Shown: positions 24,897 through 34,941 of the stretch, piece by piece
Layout: each line of letters starts with the position of its first letter
Numbering within the stretch: the stretch's first letter is position 1
Assembly: GCA_016192065.1 (NCBI GenBank)
Contig: JACPUX010000051.1
Location: 62,001-126,000, forward strand
Length of the DNA: 64,000 bases
Direction of reading: 5' to 3'
Source: Betaproteobacteria bacterium
GTDB lineage: Bacteria; Pseudomonadota; Gammaproteobacteria; Burkholderiales; Casimicrobiaceae
Position numbers and translations under genes: made by a program
Notes under the pieces: model-generated
Database searches by the model: none
What the model saw: the letters and a program-made list of their open reading frames with translations, nothing else
Told to the model about the DNA's origin: nothing

Positions 24897-25436
24897 ATGC
24901 AAACAGCAAATCGACGCATCGAGGTGCTCGAGGGAGACATCACCAAGCTGGCGGTTGACGCGATCGTCAATGCCGCCAACAACTCCCTCCTGGGTGGCGG
25001 CGGTGTGGACGGAGCCATTCACCGCGCCGCGGGACCGGAGCTGCTGGCTGAATGCCGCAATCTCGGCGGCTGCGCCACCGGGGCGGCCAAGGCGACCCGC
25101 GGCTATCGACTGCCGGCGCCCTGGGTCATTCACACTGTGGGTCCGGTCTGGACGGGTGGCGCGCGAGGCGAGCCAGTTTTGCTCGCCAGTTGTTATCGCG
25201 AATGCCTGCTCCTCGCCCGCGAACTGGGGCTGCGCCGCATCGCTTTCCCGGCGATCAGTTGCGGCGTCTATGGCTACCCGCTGGAACTCGCCTCGAACAT
25301 CGCCGTGCGCGAACTGCTTGCCCACTTCGCCGGAGAGACTACCCTGGAGCAGGTGAATCTGGTCGCGTTCTCGCCCGAGGTGGCACAGGCGTACCGGCGG
25401 GCGCTGGTTGAGACCGCCGATCAAAGCGCCGGCTAG
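24897..25436 (+). CDS. Macrodomain protein, YmdB-like ADP-ribosyl hydrolase
   Basis: Single-domain macro protein of 179 residues predicted to bind ADP-ribose and remove it, or deacetylate O-acetyl-ADP-ribose. Motifs are [40 protein letters not shown] (catalytic loop with Asp and Gly-rich run) and the second loop [19 protein letters not shown]. Length and motifs fit YmdB-type macrodomains. ATG 24897 has AAAGGG upstream; a GTG at 24888 is possible. It stands alone and converges on htpG, so the context does not show which ADP-ribose source it acts on. Confidence 0.88.
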   Translation: MQTANRRIEVLEGDITKLAVDAIVNAANNSLLGGGGVDGAIHRAAGPELLAECRNLGGCATGAAKATRGYRLPAPWVIHTVGPVWTGGARGEPVLLASCYRECLLLARELGLRRIAFPAISCGVYGYPLELASNIAVRELLAHFAGETTLEQVNLVAFSPEVAQAYRRALVETADQSAG

Positions 25437-25515
25437 AGGCCGGCCGAGGAACTTGGACCGATCGATCGCGAAACTCTCGCCGACGCGCGCGTAAGAACGC
25501 TCAGCCAAGGAATTC

Positions 25516-25548
25516 GCCGAACCGGACCCCGTCCCGCACCGGTTCGGC
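25516..25548. terminator. Bidirectional hairpin between convergent genes
   Basis: GCCGAACCGG (25516-25525) pairs perfectly with CCGGTTCGGC (25539-25548) with a 13-base loop. It lies between the ends of the macrodomain gene (plus) and htpG (minus). There is no clear T run on either side, so it may slow or protect transcripts rather than act as a classical intrinsic terminator. Confidence 0.5.
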
Positions 25549-25567
25549 GGTTCCAAGCGGCGTTTGG

Positions 25568-27466
25568 CTAGCCGCGCTGGGCGGCCAAAGCCAGCACCAC
25601 GCCATTCATCCGGCGCACGAAGCCGGCGGGATCGTCGAGCTGGCCGCCTTCGGCCAGGAGCGCCTGATCAAAGAGAATCACCGCCCAGTCCTCGAAGCGA
25701 TCGGTTTCATACTTTAATTGCCGCACGATCGGGTGCTGCGGGTTGATCTCCAGAGTGGGCTTGACGCCGCTGGCTTTCTGCCCGGCGGCTTTGAGCAGTC
25801 GCTCGAGGTTGCCCGACAATTCGTGCTCCGCGGTAACGAGACAGGCGGGCGATTCGGTCAGGCGGTGGGTGATGCGCACCTCCTTCACGCGCTCGCCCAG
25901 CGCCTTGTACACGCGTTCAACCAGCTCGCGGTATTCGCCGGCTTCCTCTTCCTGGCGCTTCTGGTCCTCCGCGTCATCCAGCTTGCCCAGATCGAGTTCG
26001 CCTTTGGCCACGGACTTGAGTTTCTTGCCGGCATACTCGGGCAAACTGGAAGTGAGCCACTCGTCGACACGGTCGCCCAAGAGCAGCACTTCGATGCCTT
26101 TCTTGCGGAACACTTCGAGATGGGGGCTGCTCTTGGCCGCGGCGAAACTGTCGGCGGTAACGTAGTAAATGTCTTCCTGGCCTTCCTTCATGCGAGCGAT
26201 GTAGTCATCGAGCGACACCTCTTGTGCCTCGGTGTCGCTGTGCGTGCTGGCAAAGCGCAGGAGCTTGGCAATCTTGTCGCGGTTGGCCAAATCCTCGCCC
26301 GCACCCTCTTTGAGCACGCGGCCGAATTCGGCCCAGAAGCGGGCGAACTTCTCTTTGTCGTTACCGGCAATATCCTCCAGCAGACCGAGGATCTTGTTGA
26401 TGCAGCCTTTGCGAATCGCTTCGACATCGCGCGACTCTTGCAGAATCTCGCGCGAGACGTTGAGCGGCAGGTCGGCGGAATCGACCACACCGCGCACAAA
26501 GCGCAGGTAAGCGGGCAGGAGCTGCTCGGCGTCGTCCATGATGAACACACGTCGAACGTAGAGCTTCAGGCCGTGACGGTGTTCGCGGTCCCAAAGATCG
26601 AAGGGCGCGCGCGCGGGGATGTAGAGGAGCTGGGTGTATTCGCTCTTGCCTTCGACCCGCGCATGCACCCGCGCTAGTGGAGGCTCGAAATCATGGGCGA
26701 CGTGCTTGTAGAATTCGTCGTACTGCTCGTCGGTGATTTCGCTCTTCGGCCGCGCCCAGAGCGCGGAAGCTTGATTGACGGTTTCATCCTCGTCGGTGAG
26801 CACCTGCTCCTTCTTCTCTTCATCCCAGCGCTCCTTCTTCATGACGATGGGCAGGGCGATATGGTCGGAGTACTTGCGAATGATGCTCTTGAGCTTCCAG
26901 AACGACAGCAGTTCGTCCTCGCCTTCGCGCAGGTGCAAAACGACTTCGGTGCCGCGGGCGGCGCGCTCCACCGGCTCGAGCGTGTAATCACCTTCGCCGG
27001 CCGACTCCCAGCGCACTCCGTCGCTGGCCGGGAGGCCGGCGCGCCGGGTGATCAGGGTGACACGATCGGCGACGATGAACGAGGAATAGAAACCGACCCC
27101 GAACTGACCGATTAATTGCGCATCGCGGGCCTGATCGCCGGTGAGCTTCTGAAAGAACTCGCGGGTTCCGGACTTGGCGATGGTCCCGATGTTGGCGATC
27201 ACTTCCTCGCGCGACATGCCGATGCCGTTGTCGCGCAGGGTGATGGTGCGCGCGGACTGGTCGAAGCCGATCCAGATCTTCAGCTCCGCCTCGCCCTCGA
27301 ACAACGCCGGATGATTGAGGGCCTCGAAGCGCAGCTTGTCCGCGGCATCGGAAGCATTGGAGATCAGTTCGCGCAGAAAGATCTCCTTGTTGCTGTACAG
27401 AGAATGCACCATGAGGTGCAGCAACTGTTTGACTTCGGTCTGGAACCCCAGCGTTTCTTTCGACAT
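25568..27466 (-). CDS. htpG: Chaperone HtpG (Hsp90)
   Basis: Cytosolic ATP-dependent chaperone of 632 residues. The GHKL ATPase N-domain shows [40 protein letters not shown] and [15 protein letters not shown]; the middle domain contains [11 protein letters not shown]. Length is standard for bacterial HtpG. ATG 27466 ([20 protein letters not shown]) has GGGAG eight bases upstream. A near-consensus sigma-32 promoter lies at 27522-27549, giving a leader of about 50 bases. It converges on the macrodomain gene. Confidence 0.97.
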   Translation of the reverse strand: MSKETLGFQTEVKQLLHLMVHSLYSNKEIFLRELISNASDAADKLRFEALNHPALFEGEAELKIWIGFDQSARTITLRDNGIGMSREEVIANIGTIAKSGTREFFQKLTGDQARDAQLIGQFGVGFYSSFIVADRVTLITRRAGLPASDGVRWESAGEGDYTLEPVERAARGTEVVLHLREGEDELLSFWKLKSIIRKYSDHIALPIVMKKERWDEEKKEQVLTDEDETVNQASALWARPKSEITDEQYDEFYKHVAHDFEPPLARVHARVEGKSEYTQLLYIPARAPFDLWDREHRHGLKLYVRRVFIMDDAEQLLPAYLRFVRGVVDSADLPLNVSREILQESRDVEAIRKGCINKILGLLEDIAGNDKEKFARFWAEFGRVLKEGAGEDLANRDKIAKLLRFASTHSDTEAQEVSLDDYIARMKEGQEDIYYVTADSFAAAKSSPHLEVFRKKGIEVLLLGDRVDEWLTSSLPEYAGKKLKSVAKGELDLGKLDDAEDQKRQEEEAGEYRELVERVYKALGERVKEVRITHRLTESPACLVTAEHELSGNLERLLKAAGQKASGVKPTLEINPQHPIVRQLKYETDRFEDWAVILFDQALLAEGGQLDDPAGFVRRMNGVVLALAAQRG

Positions 27467-27521
27467 GCCCGATCTCCCGAAATATGCGGCCCCGGCAACT
27501 TGCGGGGCGAACCAGTCGCGC

Positions 27522-27549
27522 AAATGGGGACGAAGGCGCCGATTTCAAG
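27522..27549 (-). promoter_or_regulatory. Sigma-32 heat-shock promoter of htpG
   Basis: On the minus strand CTTGAAA (27549-27543) is followed after 13 bases by CCCCATTT (27529-27522). Both match the E. coli RpoH consensus CTTGAAA and CCCCATNT at a permitted spacing. The predicted start of transcription is about 50 bases upstream of the htpG start codon. Confidence 0.88.
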
Positions 27550-27616
27550 CCCCCAGGCGATTGTTGGCGGCGGCAAGCCCGGCTATCATGCCGCTGATCT
27601 CCCGTTCTCCTTCGCC

Positions 27617-28582
27617 ATGCTCGTCAACAGCGTCGCCTATACCCAAGGCCGGAAAGTCGCCGAGGTGCCCCTCGGCGAGATCGCCGACTATCTTCGCCGC
27701 CCTGACACCTTCGTGTGGGTGGGCCTGGCCGACCCCGAGCCGGCGGAACTGGTCACGCTGAAAGACGCGTTCGGGCTGCACGAACTGACCATCGAGGACA
27801 TGGGCCGGGGGGCACAGCGGCCGAAGATCGAGGAATACGGCAACCGTGTCTTCCTGGTGCTGCAAACCATGGAAATCGACGGCGACCGCCTGGTGGCCGG
27901 CGAAACCCACATCTACGCCGGCGAGCACTTCCTGCTTTCGGTACGGCGACGCTCGTCCGTAGGTTACGCCGCGGTGCGGGCGCGTTGCGAAGAGGAGCCG
28001 GAGCTCCTGCGGCATGGTCCGGGTTTTGTGGCCTATGCGCTGATGGACTTCATCGTCGATCGTTATTTCCCGATCGTCACGGCCCTGGAAGACGATCTCA
28101 ACCAGGCCGAAGAGCGCATGTTCCACAAGGCGGCGATGCGCCATACGCCGCAGCTCTTCTACCGCGTCAAGCGGCGCCTGATGCGGGTGCGCCGAGCCCT
28201 TTTTCCGTTGCTGGAAGTAGACAGCCGCCTGCAAGGCAGCCGCAACCCGCTCGTGAACGACGCCACCCGGCCGTATTTTCGTGATGTCTTCGATCATGTG
28301 TCGCGGCTGTGCGAAAACCTCGAAGGCATGCACGAGATGCTGACCACCGCTATGCAGGTGAACCTCTCGCTCATCACCGCCGCCGAGGGTGATGTCACCA
28401 AGCGCCTGGCCGCCTGGGGCGCCATCATCGCGGTGCCGACCATGGTGGGCGGCATCTACGGCATGAATTTCCGGCATATGCCGGAGCTGGAATGGGTGTA
28501 CGGCTACCCCGCGGCGTTGGGACTCACTTTCGCAGCTTGCGGATTGCTCTACTATCGGTTCAAGAAGGCGGGTTGGTTGTAG
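27617..28582 (+). CDS. corA: Magnesium transporter CorA
   Basis: Inner-membrane Mg2+ channel of 321 residues, the usual CorA length. The long cytoplasmic domain is followed by two C-terminal membrane segments, the first ending in the canonical GGIYGMNFRHMPEL, with GMN at the pore mouth and the acidic MPEL loop. ATG 27617 lies upstream of VNSVAYTQGRKVAEV; the frame is open far upstream but overlaps the htpG gene. It is divergent from htpG and converges on the CDF exporter. Compare the variant paralogue at 4393-5703. Confidence 0.93.
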   Translation: MLVNSVAYTQGRKVAEVPLGEIADYLRRPDTFVWVGLADPEPAELVTLKDAFGLHELTIEDMGRGAQRPKIEEYGNRVFLVLQTMEIDGDRLVAGETHIYAGEHFLLSVRRRSSVGYAAVRARCEEEPELLRHGPGFVAYALMDFIVDRYFPIVTALEDDLNQAEERMFHKAAMRHTPQLFYRVKRRLMRVRRALFPLLEVDSRLQGSRNPLVNDATRPYFRDVFDHVSRLCENLEGMHEMLTTAMQVNLSLITAAEGDVTKRLAAWGAIIAVPTMVGGIYGMNFRHMPELEWVYGYPAALGLTFAACGLLYYRFKKAGWL

Positions 28583-28644
28583 TTTTTGTTGCCGTGGAAA
28601 ATCCGCCGTCTCCGCGAATTTCCAGCACCGAAGCGCGAACCGCC

Positions 28645-29613
28645 TCATCCAGTAGAACGCTTCCCACCGTTTTGGGCGACCAACGCAATCACTTTTCCGC
28701 GCTTGGGCGGCGCCGCCCAGGAGGGTTGCAGAGTGACATGGTCAATGGCGAAACGGTGGCGCAGCAACTCCTGCCCGGCGGTGAGCAATTGCGGCCAGCC
28801 TCGCGGCTCGGCGATGACGAGGTGCGCGGAAAGCGCCACGCGCTCGCCGGACATCGCCCAGATGTGGAGGTCGTGAACCGAAATCACGCCAGGCAGCCCG
28901 GTGAGCGCGGTGCCCACCTCATCGTAGGAGATGTGGCCCGGCACGCTCTCCATGAGCACCTCGCCCGCCTGACGCAGCAGGACCCAGGTCGAGCGCAGGA
29001 TGAGCAGCGCGACCAACAGCGACAACAAAGGATCGATGGGCAGCCAGCCGGTGACCTGGATCACCACCCCGGCGACGATGGCCGCCAAGGAACCGAGCAA
29101 ATCGCCCAACACGTGCAGCAGCGCCGCGCGGCGGTTGAGCGAGGCGCCGGCGCCGGAAAGGCGCCAGGCGACGAGCAGATTCACCAGCAATCCGGCCACC
29201 GCCACGGCGATGACCACCCCGCCAGCGACAGGTGTCGGGGCGAGCAGGCGCGTGACTGCTTCGACACTGATCCAGATCACCACCCCGAGCATAGCTAGGG
29301 CGTTGACGAACGCGCCCAACACTTCCGCCCGCGCGTAGCCGTAGGATTTCTGCCGCGAAGGCGGCCGCCGCGCCACCTTCTGGGCCAGCAAAGCCAGGCC
29401 CAGCGCCGCGGCATCGGTCGCCATGTGTCCGGCGTCGGAAAATAGCGCCAGAGAGCCGGACCACCACCCGCCGATGGCTTCGAGTACCGCGAAGGCCCCG
29501 GTCAGCAGCAGCGCAAACCGCAACACCGGTCCCGAATCCTCAGCGGAATGGTGTGCGCCGAGGCCATGATCATGGCCGTGCTGACAAGATTTGCCGGGAG
29601 GGGAGCCACCCAC
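28645..29613 (-). CDS. Cation diffusion facilitator metal exporter
   Basis: Inner-membrane Zn2+/divalent cation:proton antiporter of the CDF (CzcD/ZitB) family, 322 residues. A His-rich N-terminus (HGHDHGLGAHH) precedes six membrane segments; metal-site motifs are LFSDAGHMATDAAALG in TM2 and LLHVLGDLLGSLAAIV in TM5, giving the HD-HD tetrahedral site typical of zinc transporters. The C-terminal cytoplasmic domain (about 215-320) contains VISVHDLHIWAMSGERVALS. It starts 18 bp after pgsA ends, in the same orientation, and converges on corA. Confidence 0.93.
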   Translation of the reverse strand: MGGSPPGKSCQHGHDHGLGAHHSAEDSGPVLRFALLLTGAFAVLEAIGGWWSGSLALFSDAGHMATDAAALGLALLAQKVARRPPSRQKSYGYARAEVLGAFVNALAMLGVVIWISVEAVTRLLAPTPVAGGVVIAVAVAGLLVNLLVAWRLSGAGASLNRRAALLHVLGDLLGSLAAIVAGVVIQVTGWLPIDPLLSLLVALLILRSTWVLLRQAGEVLMESVPGHISYDEVGTALTGLPGVISVHDLHIWAMSGERVALSAHLVIAEPRGWPQLLTAGQELLRHRFAIDHVTLQPSWAAPPKRGKVIALVAQNGGKRSTG

Positions 29614-29631
29614 GTCCGCGACCTCGTTCCT

Positions 29632-30204
29632 TCAGACCTTGTCGGAAAGATGCGGTGCCGCCAGCCGCAGATAATAGCCCATGGACCACAAAGTGAGCAG
29701 CGCAGCGATCCACAGACAAAACGTGCCCAGGGCGCCGGCATGCACGCCCAGGGGCAGCGGAGTATCGAGCAGCAGCAGAATGATCGCCGCCATTTGCGCA
29801 GTGGTCTTGATTTTGCCCAAAAACGCCACCGCGAGGCTGGCGGTCTTGCCGAGCATGGCCATCCATTCGCGCAGAGCGGAGATGGCGATTTCGCGGCCAA
29901 TGATGATCACCGCCAGGAGTGGGTCGGCTCGGTCCAGGTTGACCAGAACGATCAGGGCGGCGGCCACCATGAGCTTGTCGGCGACCGGGTCGAGGAAGGC
30001 GCCAAAGGCTGAAGTTTGGCGTAACTTGCGCGCGAGATAGCCGTCGAGCCAATCGGTGACGGCCGCGGCGCTAAAGAGCGCGGTCGCCAGCAGGTTCTTC
30101 TCCGGCATGCCGAGCCAGCTCGCCGGCAGGTAGTAAATGCCGGTGAACAGCGGGATCATCAAGATCCTGAGCCAAGTGAGGGCGGTGGGAATATTCAGGT
30201 ACAT
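29632..30204 (-). CDS. pgsA: CDP-diacylglycerol-glycerol-3-phosphate 3-phosphatidyltransferase
   Basis: Inner-membrane enzyme of 190 residues that makes phosphatidylglycerol phosphate. The CDP-alcohol phosphotransferase signature D-G-x2-A-R-x8-G-x3-D-x3-D is present in DWLDGYLARKLRQTSAFG then AFLDPVADK. Several hydrophobic segments fit the family's six transmembrane helices. It follows uvrC by 147 bp, an order (uvrC-pgsA) that is widely conserved in proteobacteria, and is followed by the CDF gene. Confidence 0.94.
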   Translation of the reverse strand: MYLNIPTALTWLRILMIPLFTGIYYLPASWLGMPEKNLLATALFSAAAVTDWLDGYLARKLRQTSAFGAFLDPVADKLMVAAALIVLVNLDRADPLLAVIIIGREIAISALREWMAMLGKTASLAVAFLGKIKTTAQMAAIILLLLDTPLPLGVHAGALGTFCLWIAALLTLWSMGYYLRLAAPHLSDKV

Positions 30205-30351
30205 TGAGCCGGTGGACGCTGGGACCGACGAGGCTCAATTGTACCTGCTCGTCAGGACGGCGGCGTCGCAAGCTTGACCAAACCGGGCGGCGCGCCAGCC
30301 GCGAGATCGTTTCGGGACCACCGCGCACCGCCCTGCGCAGCGTGCCGGGGG

Positions 30352-32181
30352 TCAATGCAAGGCTTGGTAGATCCTTTTGGCGAGATCCTGGCTGATCCCC
30401 GGCACCCGCGCCAAATCGTCGACACTGGCGCTCTCCACGCCGCGCAGCCCACCGAAGCGCGTCAAGAGGGCTTGCCGACGGCGGGCGCCAATCCCGGAGA
30501 TGCTATCGAGCCGCGAGCCACTGCGCGCCTTGGCACGCCGGGCACGGTGACCCTGGATGGCAAAACGATGGGCCTCGTCGCGGATCTGCTGCAGAAGATG
30601 CAGCCCCAGGTGGTTCTCGGGCAATTGCAGGCTGACGCCACGCTCGGCGAAGACGATCTCCTCCAGGCCCGGTTTTCGCTCAGGGCCCTTGGCGATGCCG
30701 ATGAGCTCCACTTCCAGCAGCCCACATTCACGCAACACCTCGGCGGCGACGGTCACCTGGCCCCTGCCGCCGTCGATGACCAGCAGCTGCGGCGCGGCGA
30801 CCTCGCCGTGGGCGATGCGCTGCGCCCGCCGGGAAAGCGCCTCGCGCATGGCGGCGTAATCGTCCCCGGCATGCTCGGGGGTGACGTTAAAGCGCCGGTA
30901 TTCGCTACTCTGCATCGCCAGGCGGTCGAACACCACGCAGGAAGCGACCGGTGCTTCGCCCTGGGTGTGGCTCACATCGAAGCACTCGATGCGCTGCACC
31001 GTGTCCGGCAAACCCAGCGCTTCCTGCAAGGCGAGGAGCCTCTGTTCCTGGGTGGATTTGAGTGCCAGCCGCTGGGTGATGGCCTGTCGCGCGTTCTCCT
31101 CGGCCATTTGCAGCCATACTCGGCGCTCCCCCGTGGGGTTGACGACGATTTGCACCGTGGCCGCTCTGGTCACCGTGCCGACGAGGTGCTCGGCGAGTGG
31201 GGGCAGGGACTCGGGACCAGGATCGGCGTTGACCACAACGACCGGTGGCGCTACTTGATCAAGATAGTGCTGGCCCAAAAAAGCGGCCAGCACTTCCTCG
31301 CTGCTGGCGCCTTCGGCGTGAGCGGGAAAGAAGCTGCGGTCGCCGACGTGCCGACCGCCGCGGATCATCACCAGGTTGAGGGCCACCAGGCCCTGCTCGG
31401 CCAGGACCGCGGCGATGTCTACATCGGCCACGTTATTGCTGGCGACGAACTGCCGCGATTGTAGCGCCTGAAGCCTATGGATTTTGTCGCGCAGGGCGGC
31501 GGCACGCTCGAAGGCGAGCGCTACGGCGGCCTGATGCATCTCCGCTTCGAGCCGGCAGAGCAGCTCATCGGCACGGCCTTGCAAAAAGAGCAGGGCCTCG
31601 CGAACGTCGCGCGCATAGCCCTCGGCGTCGATGCGCCCTACGCACGGCGCCGTGCAGCGACGGATCTGATGCAGCATGCAAGGGCGCGAGCGGCTGGCGT
31701 AGACGCTGTCTTCGCAAGTGCGCAATTGAAAGACTTTCTGCAGCACCTGCATGCCTTCACGTACCGCCAGCGCGCTGGGGTAGGGACCGAAGTACCGATG
31801 GGTCTTCTCCAGCGCACCACGGTGATAGCGCAACTGCGGATAGGCGTGCCCAGTAAGGCAGATGTAGGGATAGGACTTGTCGTCGCGAAAAACGATGTTG
31901 TACCGCGGCCGGTGCGCTTTGATGAAATTGTTTTCGAGGACCAGGGCCTCGGCCTCGGACCGCGTGACCGTGGTATCGATGCGCGCCACCTGGGTGAGCA
32001 TGTGACTGATGCGCGGACCCTGTCCTCCCGCCTTGAAATAGCTCGAGACGCGCTTGCGCAAGTCGCGCGCCTTGCCGACATAGAGCGTGTCGCCGGCGAT
32101 GTCGAACATGCGGTAGACCCCTGGCCGTCGCGGCAAATTGGCCAAAAAGGCGCCGGGGTCGAAAGTCGGCGGAGCGTTCAT
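30352..32181 (-). CDS. uvrC: Excinuclease ABC subunit C
   Basis: Nucleotide-excision repair endonuclease of 609 residues that cuts on both sides of a lesion with UvrB. It has the N-terminal GIY-YIG nuclease (RPGVYRMFDIAGDTLYVGKA, then RKRVSSYFKAGG), a UVR segment, the RNase H-like C-terminal nuclease (IECFDVSHTQGEAPVASCVV) and a final tandem helix-hairpin-helix (SISGIGARRRQALLTRFGGL). It begins 10 bp after the type-5 uracil-DNA glycosylase ends, so two DNA-repair genes sit side by side. Confidence 0.96.
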   Translation of the reverse strand: MNAPPTFDPGAFLANLPRRPGVYRMFDIAGDTLYVGKARDLRKRVSSYFKAGGQGPRISHMLTQVARIDTTVTRSEAEALVLENNFIKAHRPRYNIVFRDDKSYPYICLTGHAYPQLRYHRGALEKTHRYFGPYPSALAVREGMQVLQKVFQLRTCEDSVYASRSRPCMLHQIRRCTAPCVGRIDAEGYARDVREALLFLQGRADELLCRLEAEMHQAAVALAFERAAALRDKIHRLQALQSRQFVASNNVADVDIAAVLAEQGLVALNLVMIRGGRHVGDRSFFPAHAEGASSEEVLAAFLGQHYLDQVAPPVVVVNADPGPESLPPLAEHLVGTVTRAATVQIVVNPTGERRVWLQMAEENARQAITQRLALKSTQEQRLLALQEALGLPDTVQRIECFDVSHTQGEAPVASCVVFDRLAMQSSEYRRFNVTPEHAGDDYAAMREALSRRAQRIAHGEVAAPQLLVIDGGRGQVTVAAEVLRECGLLEVELIGIAKGPERKPGLEEIVFAERGVSLQLPENHLGLHLLQQIRDEAHRFAIQGHRARRAKARSGSRLDSISGIGARRRQALLTRFGGLRGVESASVDDLARVPGISQDLAKRIYQALH

Positions 32182-32191
32182 GCGCCGAGGC

Positions 32192-32830
32192 TCACAAAAC
32201 GAAATGGGCCTCGATGGCCGCGAACACCTGGCGGAACATTTCCGAGCTTAGACGCCGCGTCTGGGTGTTGTAGCGGCTACAGTGGTAGCTGGCGAAGAGC
32301 TGCCGTGCTTGCGCCAGCTCGGCGCGCGCGCCGTGCGCAAAAGGCGCACTGGCGGGCTTGCGGCCGCCAGCGCGCAGCACCGCCCCAAAAGCAATGGCGC
32401 CCAGCGCCAGCACGGCCGCGCCGGGCGGCAGCGCAGCCAATTCGGCGGCGAGATATTCGTTGCACTGCCGCACTTCCTCGGGTCTGGGTTTGTTCTCCGG
32501 CGGCAGGCAGCGTACGGCGTTGGTGATGCGCGCGCCACGCAAGTGGAGCGGGTCATCAGCGCTGACCGACCCGGGCTGACTGGACCAACCGAAATCGAAC
32601 AAGGTCTGATAGAGCAACACACCGGCATAGTCGCCGGTGAAAGGCCTGCCAGTTCGATTGGCACCATGCCGGCCTGGCGCCAGCCCGACGATCAGCAGCC
32701 TTGGCGCGGCATCGCCAAAGGAAGGCACCGGTGCGCAGAAGTAACCGGGCTCGGTGGCCTTGACCGCGGCGCGAAACTGGCTCAATCGCGGGCAGCGGTC
32801 GCAGTCGGTGGCCGGCTCGTGGAGTTTCAT
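32192..32830 (-). CDS. Type-5 uracil-DNA glycosylase (UdgB-like)
   Basis: DNA repair glycosylase of 212 residues. The family 5 active-site motif reads [20 protein letters not shown] and the second motif [15 protein letters not shown] matches the H-x-S-R-x-N-T pattern. N-terminal cysteines ([12 protein letters not shown]) and others fit the iron-sulfur cluster. Relatives remove uracil, hypoxanthine and other deaminated bases; family 5 lacks the polar catalytic residue of family 4. ATG 32830 overlaps the nagZ stop in ATGA; the frame upstream of it reads through nagZ. It precedes uvrC. Confidence 0.9.
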   Translation of the reverse strand: MKLHEPATDCDRCPRLSQFRAAVKATEPGYFCAPVPSFGDAAPRLLIVGLAPGRHGANRTGRPFTGDYAGVLLYQTLFDFGWSSQPGSVSADDPLHLRGARITNAVRCLPPENKPRPEEVRQCNEYLAAELAALPPGAAVLALGAIAFGAVLRAGGRKPASAPFAHGARAELAQARQLFASYHCSRYNTQTRRLSSEMFRQVFAAIEAHFVL

Positions 32831-33792
32831 CCGGCCCGATGCCGCAAGCGGTCCGCCCGACCCGCGAACCCTGGGGCTGGGCCCAGTCGTCCGCGCTCCA
32901 ACAGCTCGATGGCGGCGGGTCGGTCGTTGCAGACCAGCACCATATCGCAGCCAGCGTTCAAGGCGAGGCGGGCGCGCTCGACGATGTCTCCCGCGGTGTG
33001 CGCGCCAACCATGCCCAGATCGTCGGAGAAGATCAGTCCTTGATAGCCGAGACGGCCGCGCAGGATTTCCTGCAACCAGAACTTGGAGTATCCGGCGGGC
33101 TGCGCGTCGCAACGGGCATAGACCACATGCGCCGGCATGATGCCCTCGATACCGGCCGCCGCCAGCGCGGCGAACGGCACCAGATCCTCGGCAGCGATCG
33201 TGTCAAACCCGCGGTCGTCCACCGGCAGGGCGTGATGGGAATCGGCCGCGACGTGGCCGTGCCCGGGAAAGTGCTTGGCCACCGCCGCCATGCCCCCGCT
33301 GCGCAACCCGGCGCTCAGCGCGCTGGCCAGGGCCGCCACTACTGCCGGCTGGCGATGGAAGGCGCGGTCGCCGATGACCTCGGAGCAGCCGTAGTCGAGA
33401 TCAAGCACCGGGGTGAAACTGAAGTCCACGCCCCTTGCACCGAGTTCCTCGGCGATCAGACGGCCCAAGCGAGAGGCCTCGGCGCGTGCCCCGGCCGGGT
33501 CCCGATCCCACCACTCGCCGAGGCTCTGCATGGCAGGAATGTTGCTGAATCCGGCACGAAACCGCTGCACTCGCCCACCTTCATGATCAACCGCAATCAA
33601 CAATCCCGGACGCCGCAGGCGGTTGATACTGCGGGTCAGTTCTTGCAACTGCTCGGGGCTTTCGTAATTGCGGGCAAACAGGATCACCCCACCCACCGCG
33701 GGGTGGCGCAGCACTTCGCGATCTTCCTCGCTCACGACGAGGCCAGCCAGGTCGAGCATGACCGGACCCAAAGGTTGGATTTCAGGCGACAT
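32827..33792 (-). CDS. nagZ: Beta-N-acetylhexosaminidase NagZ
   Basis: Cytoplasmic glycoside hydrolase family 3 enzyme of 321 residues that removes N-acetylglucosamine from anhydro-muropeptides in peptidoglycan recycling. Motifs are [33 protein letters not shown], the [18 protein letters not shown] loop with catalytic His, and the nucleophile region [13 protein letters not shown]. It overlaps acpS by 11 bp and the uracil-DNA glycosylase by 4 bp, so it is part of the tightly packed lepA-to-uvrC operon. Confidence 0.96.
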   Translation of the reverse strand: MSPEIQPLGPVMLDLAGLVVSEEDREVLRHPAVGGVILFARNYESPEQLQELTRSINRLRRPGLLIAVDHEGGRVQRFRAGFSNIPAMQSLGEWWDRDPAGARAEASRLGRLIAEELGARGVDFSFTPVLDLDYGCSEVIGDRAFHRQPAVVAALASALSAGLRSGGMAAVAKHFPGHGHVAADSHHALPVDDRGFDTIAAEDLVPFAALAAAGIEGIMPAHVVYARCDAQPAGYSKFWLQEILRGRLGYQGLIFSDDLGMVGAHTAGDIVERARLALNAGCDMVLVCNDRPAAIELLERGRLGPAPGFAGRADRLRHRAG

Positions 33793-34183
33793 GAACCGGT
33801 TCCTGTCCCGCCTCGATCACCACGAAGGCGCAGGCGAGCTCGCGTTCATCGGTGATGGAAAGATGACTTTCGGCCACACCACGCCGATGCAGCCACGCCC
33901 GCACCATAGGCGAAAAAGTCAGCAAGGGTCGGCCGTGGGCATCATGGCCGACGGTGATGGCGTGCCACTTGAGCGGCGCGCGCATGCCCGTGCCCACCGC
34001 CTTGGCGAACGCCTCCTTGGCCGCCCAGCGCTTGGCCAGCCAGCGCGCCGGATTGTTCTGCCCGGCGAATTGCGCGAGTTCGGCGTCGGACAGGATGTGC
34101 CGGGCGAAGCGCTGCCCCGCCCGGCGCCAGACGCGCTCGATCCGGGCGATGGCGATCACGTCCACCCCGACACCGACGATCAT
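33782..34183 (-). CDS. acpS: Holo-[acyl-carrier-protein] synthase
   Basis: Phosphopantetheinyl transferase of 133 residues that activates acyl carrier protein with coenzyme A. The Mg2+ site is in [18 protein letters not shown] (Asp8) and [20 protein letters not shown] (Glu in the WAAKEAF motif). Typical AcpS length is 120-135. Starts inside the last codons of pdxJ (ATGA overlap) and its end overlaps nagZ, showing translational coupling. Confidence 0.95.
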   Translation of the reverse strand: MIVGVGVDVIAIARIERVWRRAGQRFARHILSDAELAQFAGQNNPARWLAKRWAAKEAFAKAVGTGMRAPLKWHAITVGHDAHGRPLLTFSPMVRAWLHRRGVAESHLSITDERELACAFVVIEAGQEPVHVA

Positions 34184-34941
34184 GACCCGTCTCCGGCTCG
34201 GCTCGCCTCACGCATCAGCCGCTTAATCTCGCGCACGGCCTCGCGCAGCCCCACGAACACGGCGCGGCTCACAATGGCGTGACCAATGTGCAGCTCCCGC
34301 ACTCCGGGCAGAGCGGCCACCGGCTGGAGGTTGAAATAGTTCAGCGCATGGCCGGCATTGAAGCGCATGCCCAGTGCTTGGATCGCCCCGCCCGCAGCGC
34401 GGATCCGCGCGAGTTCATGGAGGACGGCGGGGCTTTCGGCGTCGCGCCCACCCTGGCGGAATGCCTGCGCGTAGGGACCGGTATGCACTTCACAGACGTG
34501 CGCGCCGATCCGCGCCGCGGCTTCGACCTGCGCGATCTCGGCGTCAATGAAGACACTGACGCCGATGCCGGCGGCGGCAAGGCGGGCCACGACCTCGCGC
34601 AAGCGCGCTTCCTGAGCCAGAATGTCGAGGCCGCCTTCAGTGGTGATTTCCTCACGGCCCTCGGGAACCAGCATGGACATTTCCGGTTTGATCGCGCAGG
34701 CAATGCCAACCATCTCTTCCGTGGCGGCCATTTCCAGGTTGAGTTTAATCTGCACCAGGTCGCGCAGGCGACGCACATCGGTGTCGTTGATGTGGCGTCG
34801 ATCCTCGCGCAAGTGGACGGTGATCCCGTCGGCGCCCCCGAGGTGGGCCTCCACCGCCGCCCAGATGGGGTCGGGTTCAAAACCACGCCGCGCCTGGCGC
34901 AGCGTGGCGACGTGGTCGATATTGACACCCAATTCGATCAT
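34180..34941 (-). CDS. pdxJ: Pyridoxine 5'-phosphate synthase
   Basis: Cytoplasmic TIM-barrel enzyme of 253 residues that condenses 1-deoxyxylulose 5-phosphate and aminoacetone 3-phosphate to pyridoxine phosphate. Motifs are ELGVNIDHVATLRQARRG, GADGITVHLREDRRHI, RFNAGHALNYFN and ELHIGHAIVSRAVFVGL. It overlaps recO by 4 bp and acpS by 4 bp. The order recO-pdxJ-acpS is a classical proteobacterial cluster. Confidence 0.97.
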   Translation of the reverse strand: MIELGVNIDHVATLRQARRGFEPDPIWAAVEAHLGGADGITVHLREDRRHINDTDVRRLRDLVQIKLNLEMAATEEMVGIACAIKPEMSMLVPEGREEITTEGGLDILAQEARLREVVARLAAAGIGVSVFIDAEIAQVEAAARIGAHVCEVHTGPYAQAFRQGGRDAESPAVLHELARIRAAGGAIQALGMRFNAGHALNYFNLQPVAALPGVRELHIGHAIVSRAVFVGLREAVREIKRLMREASRAGDGS

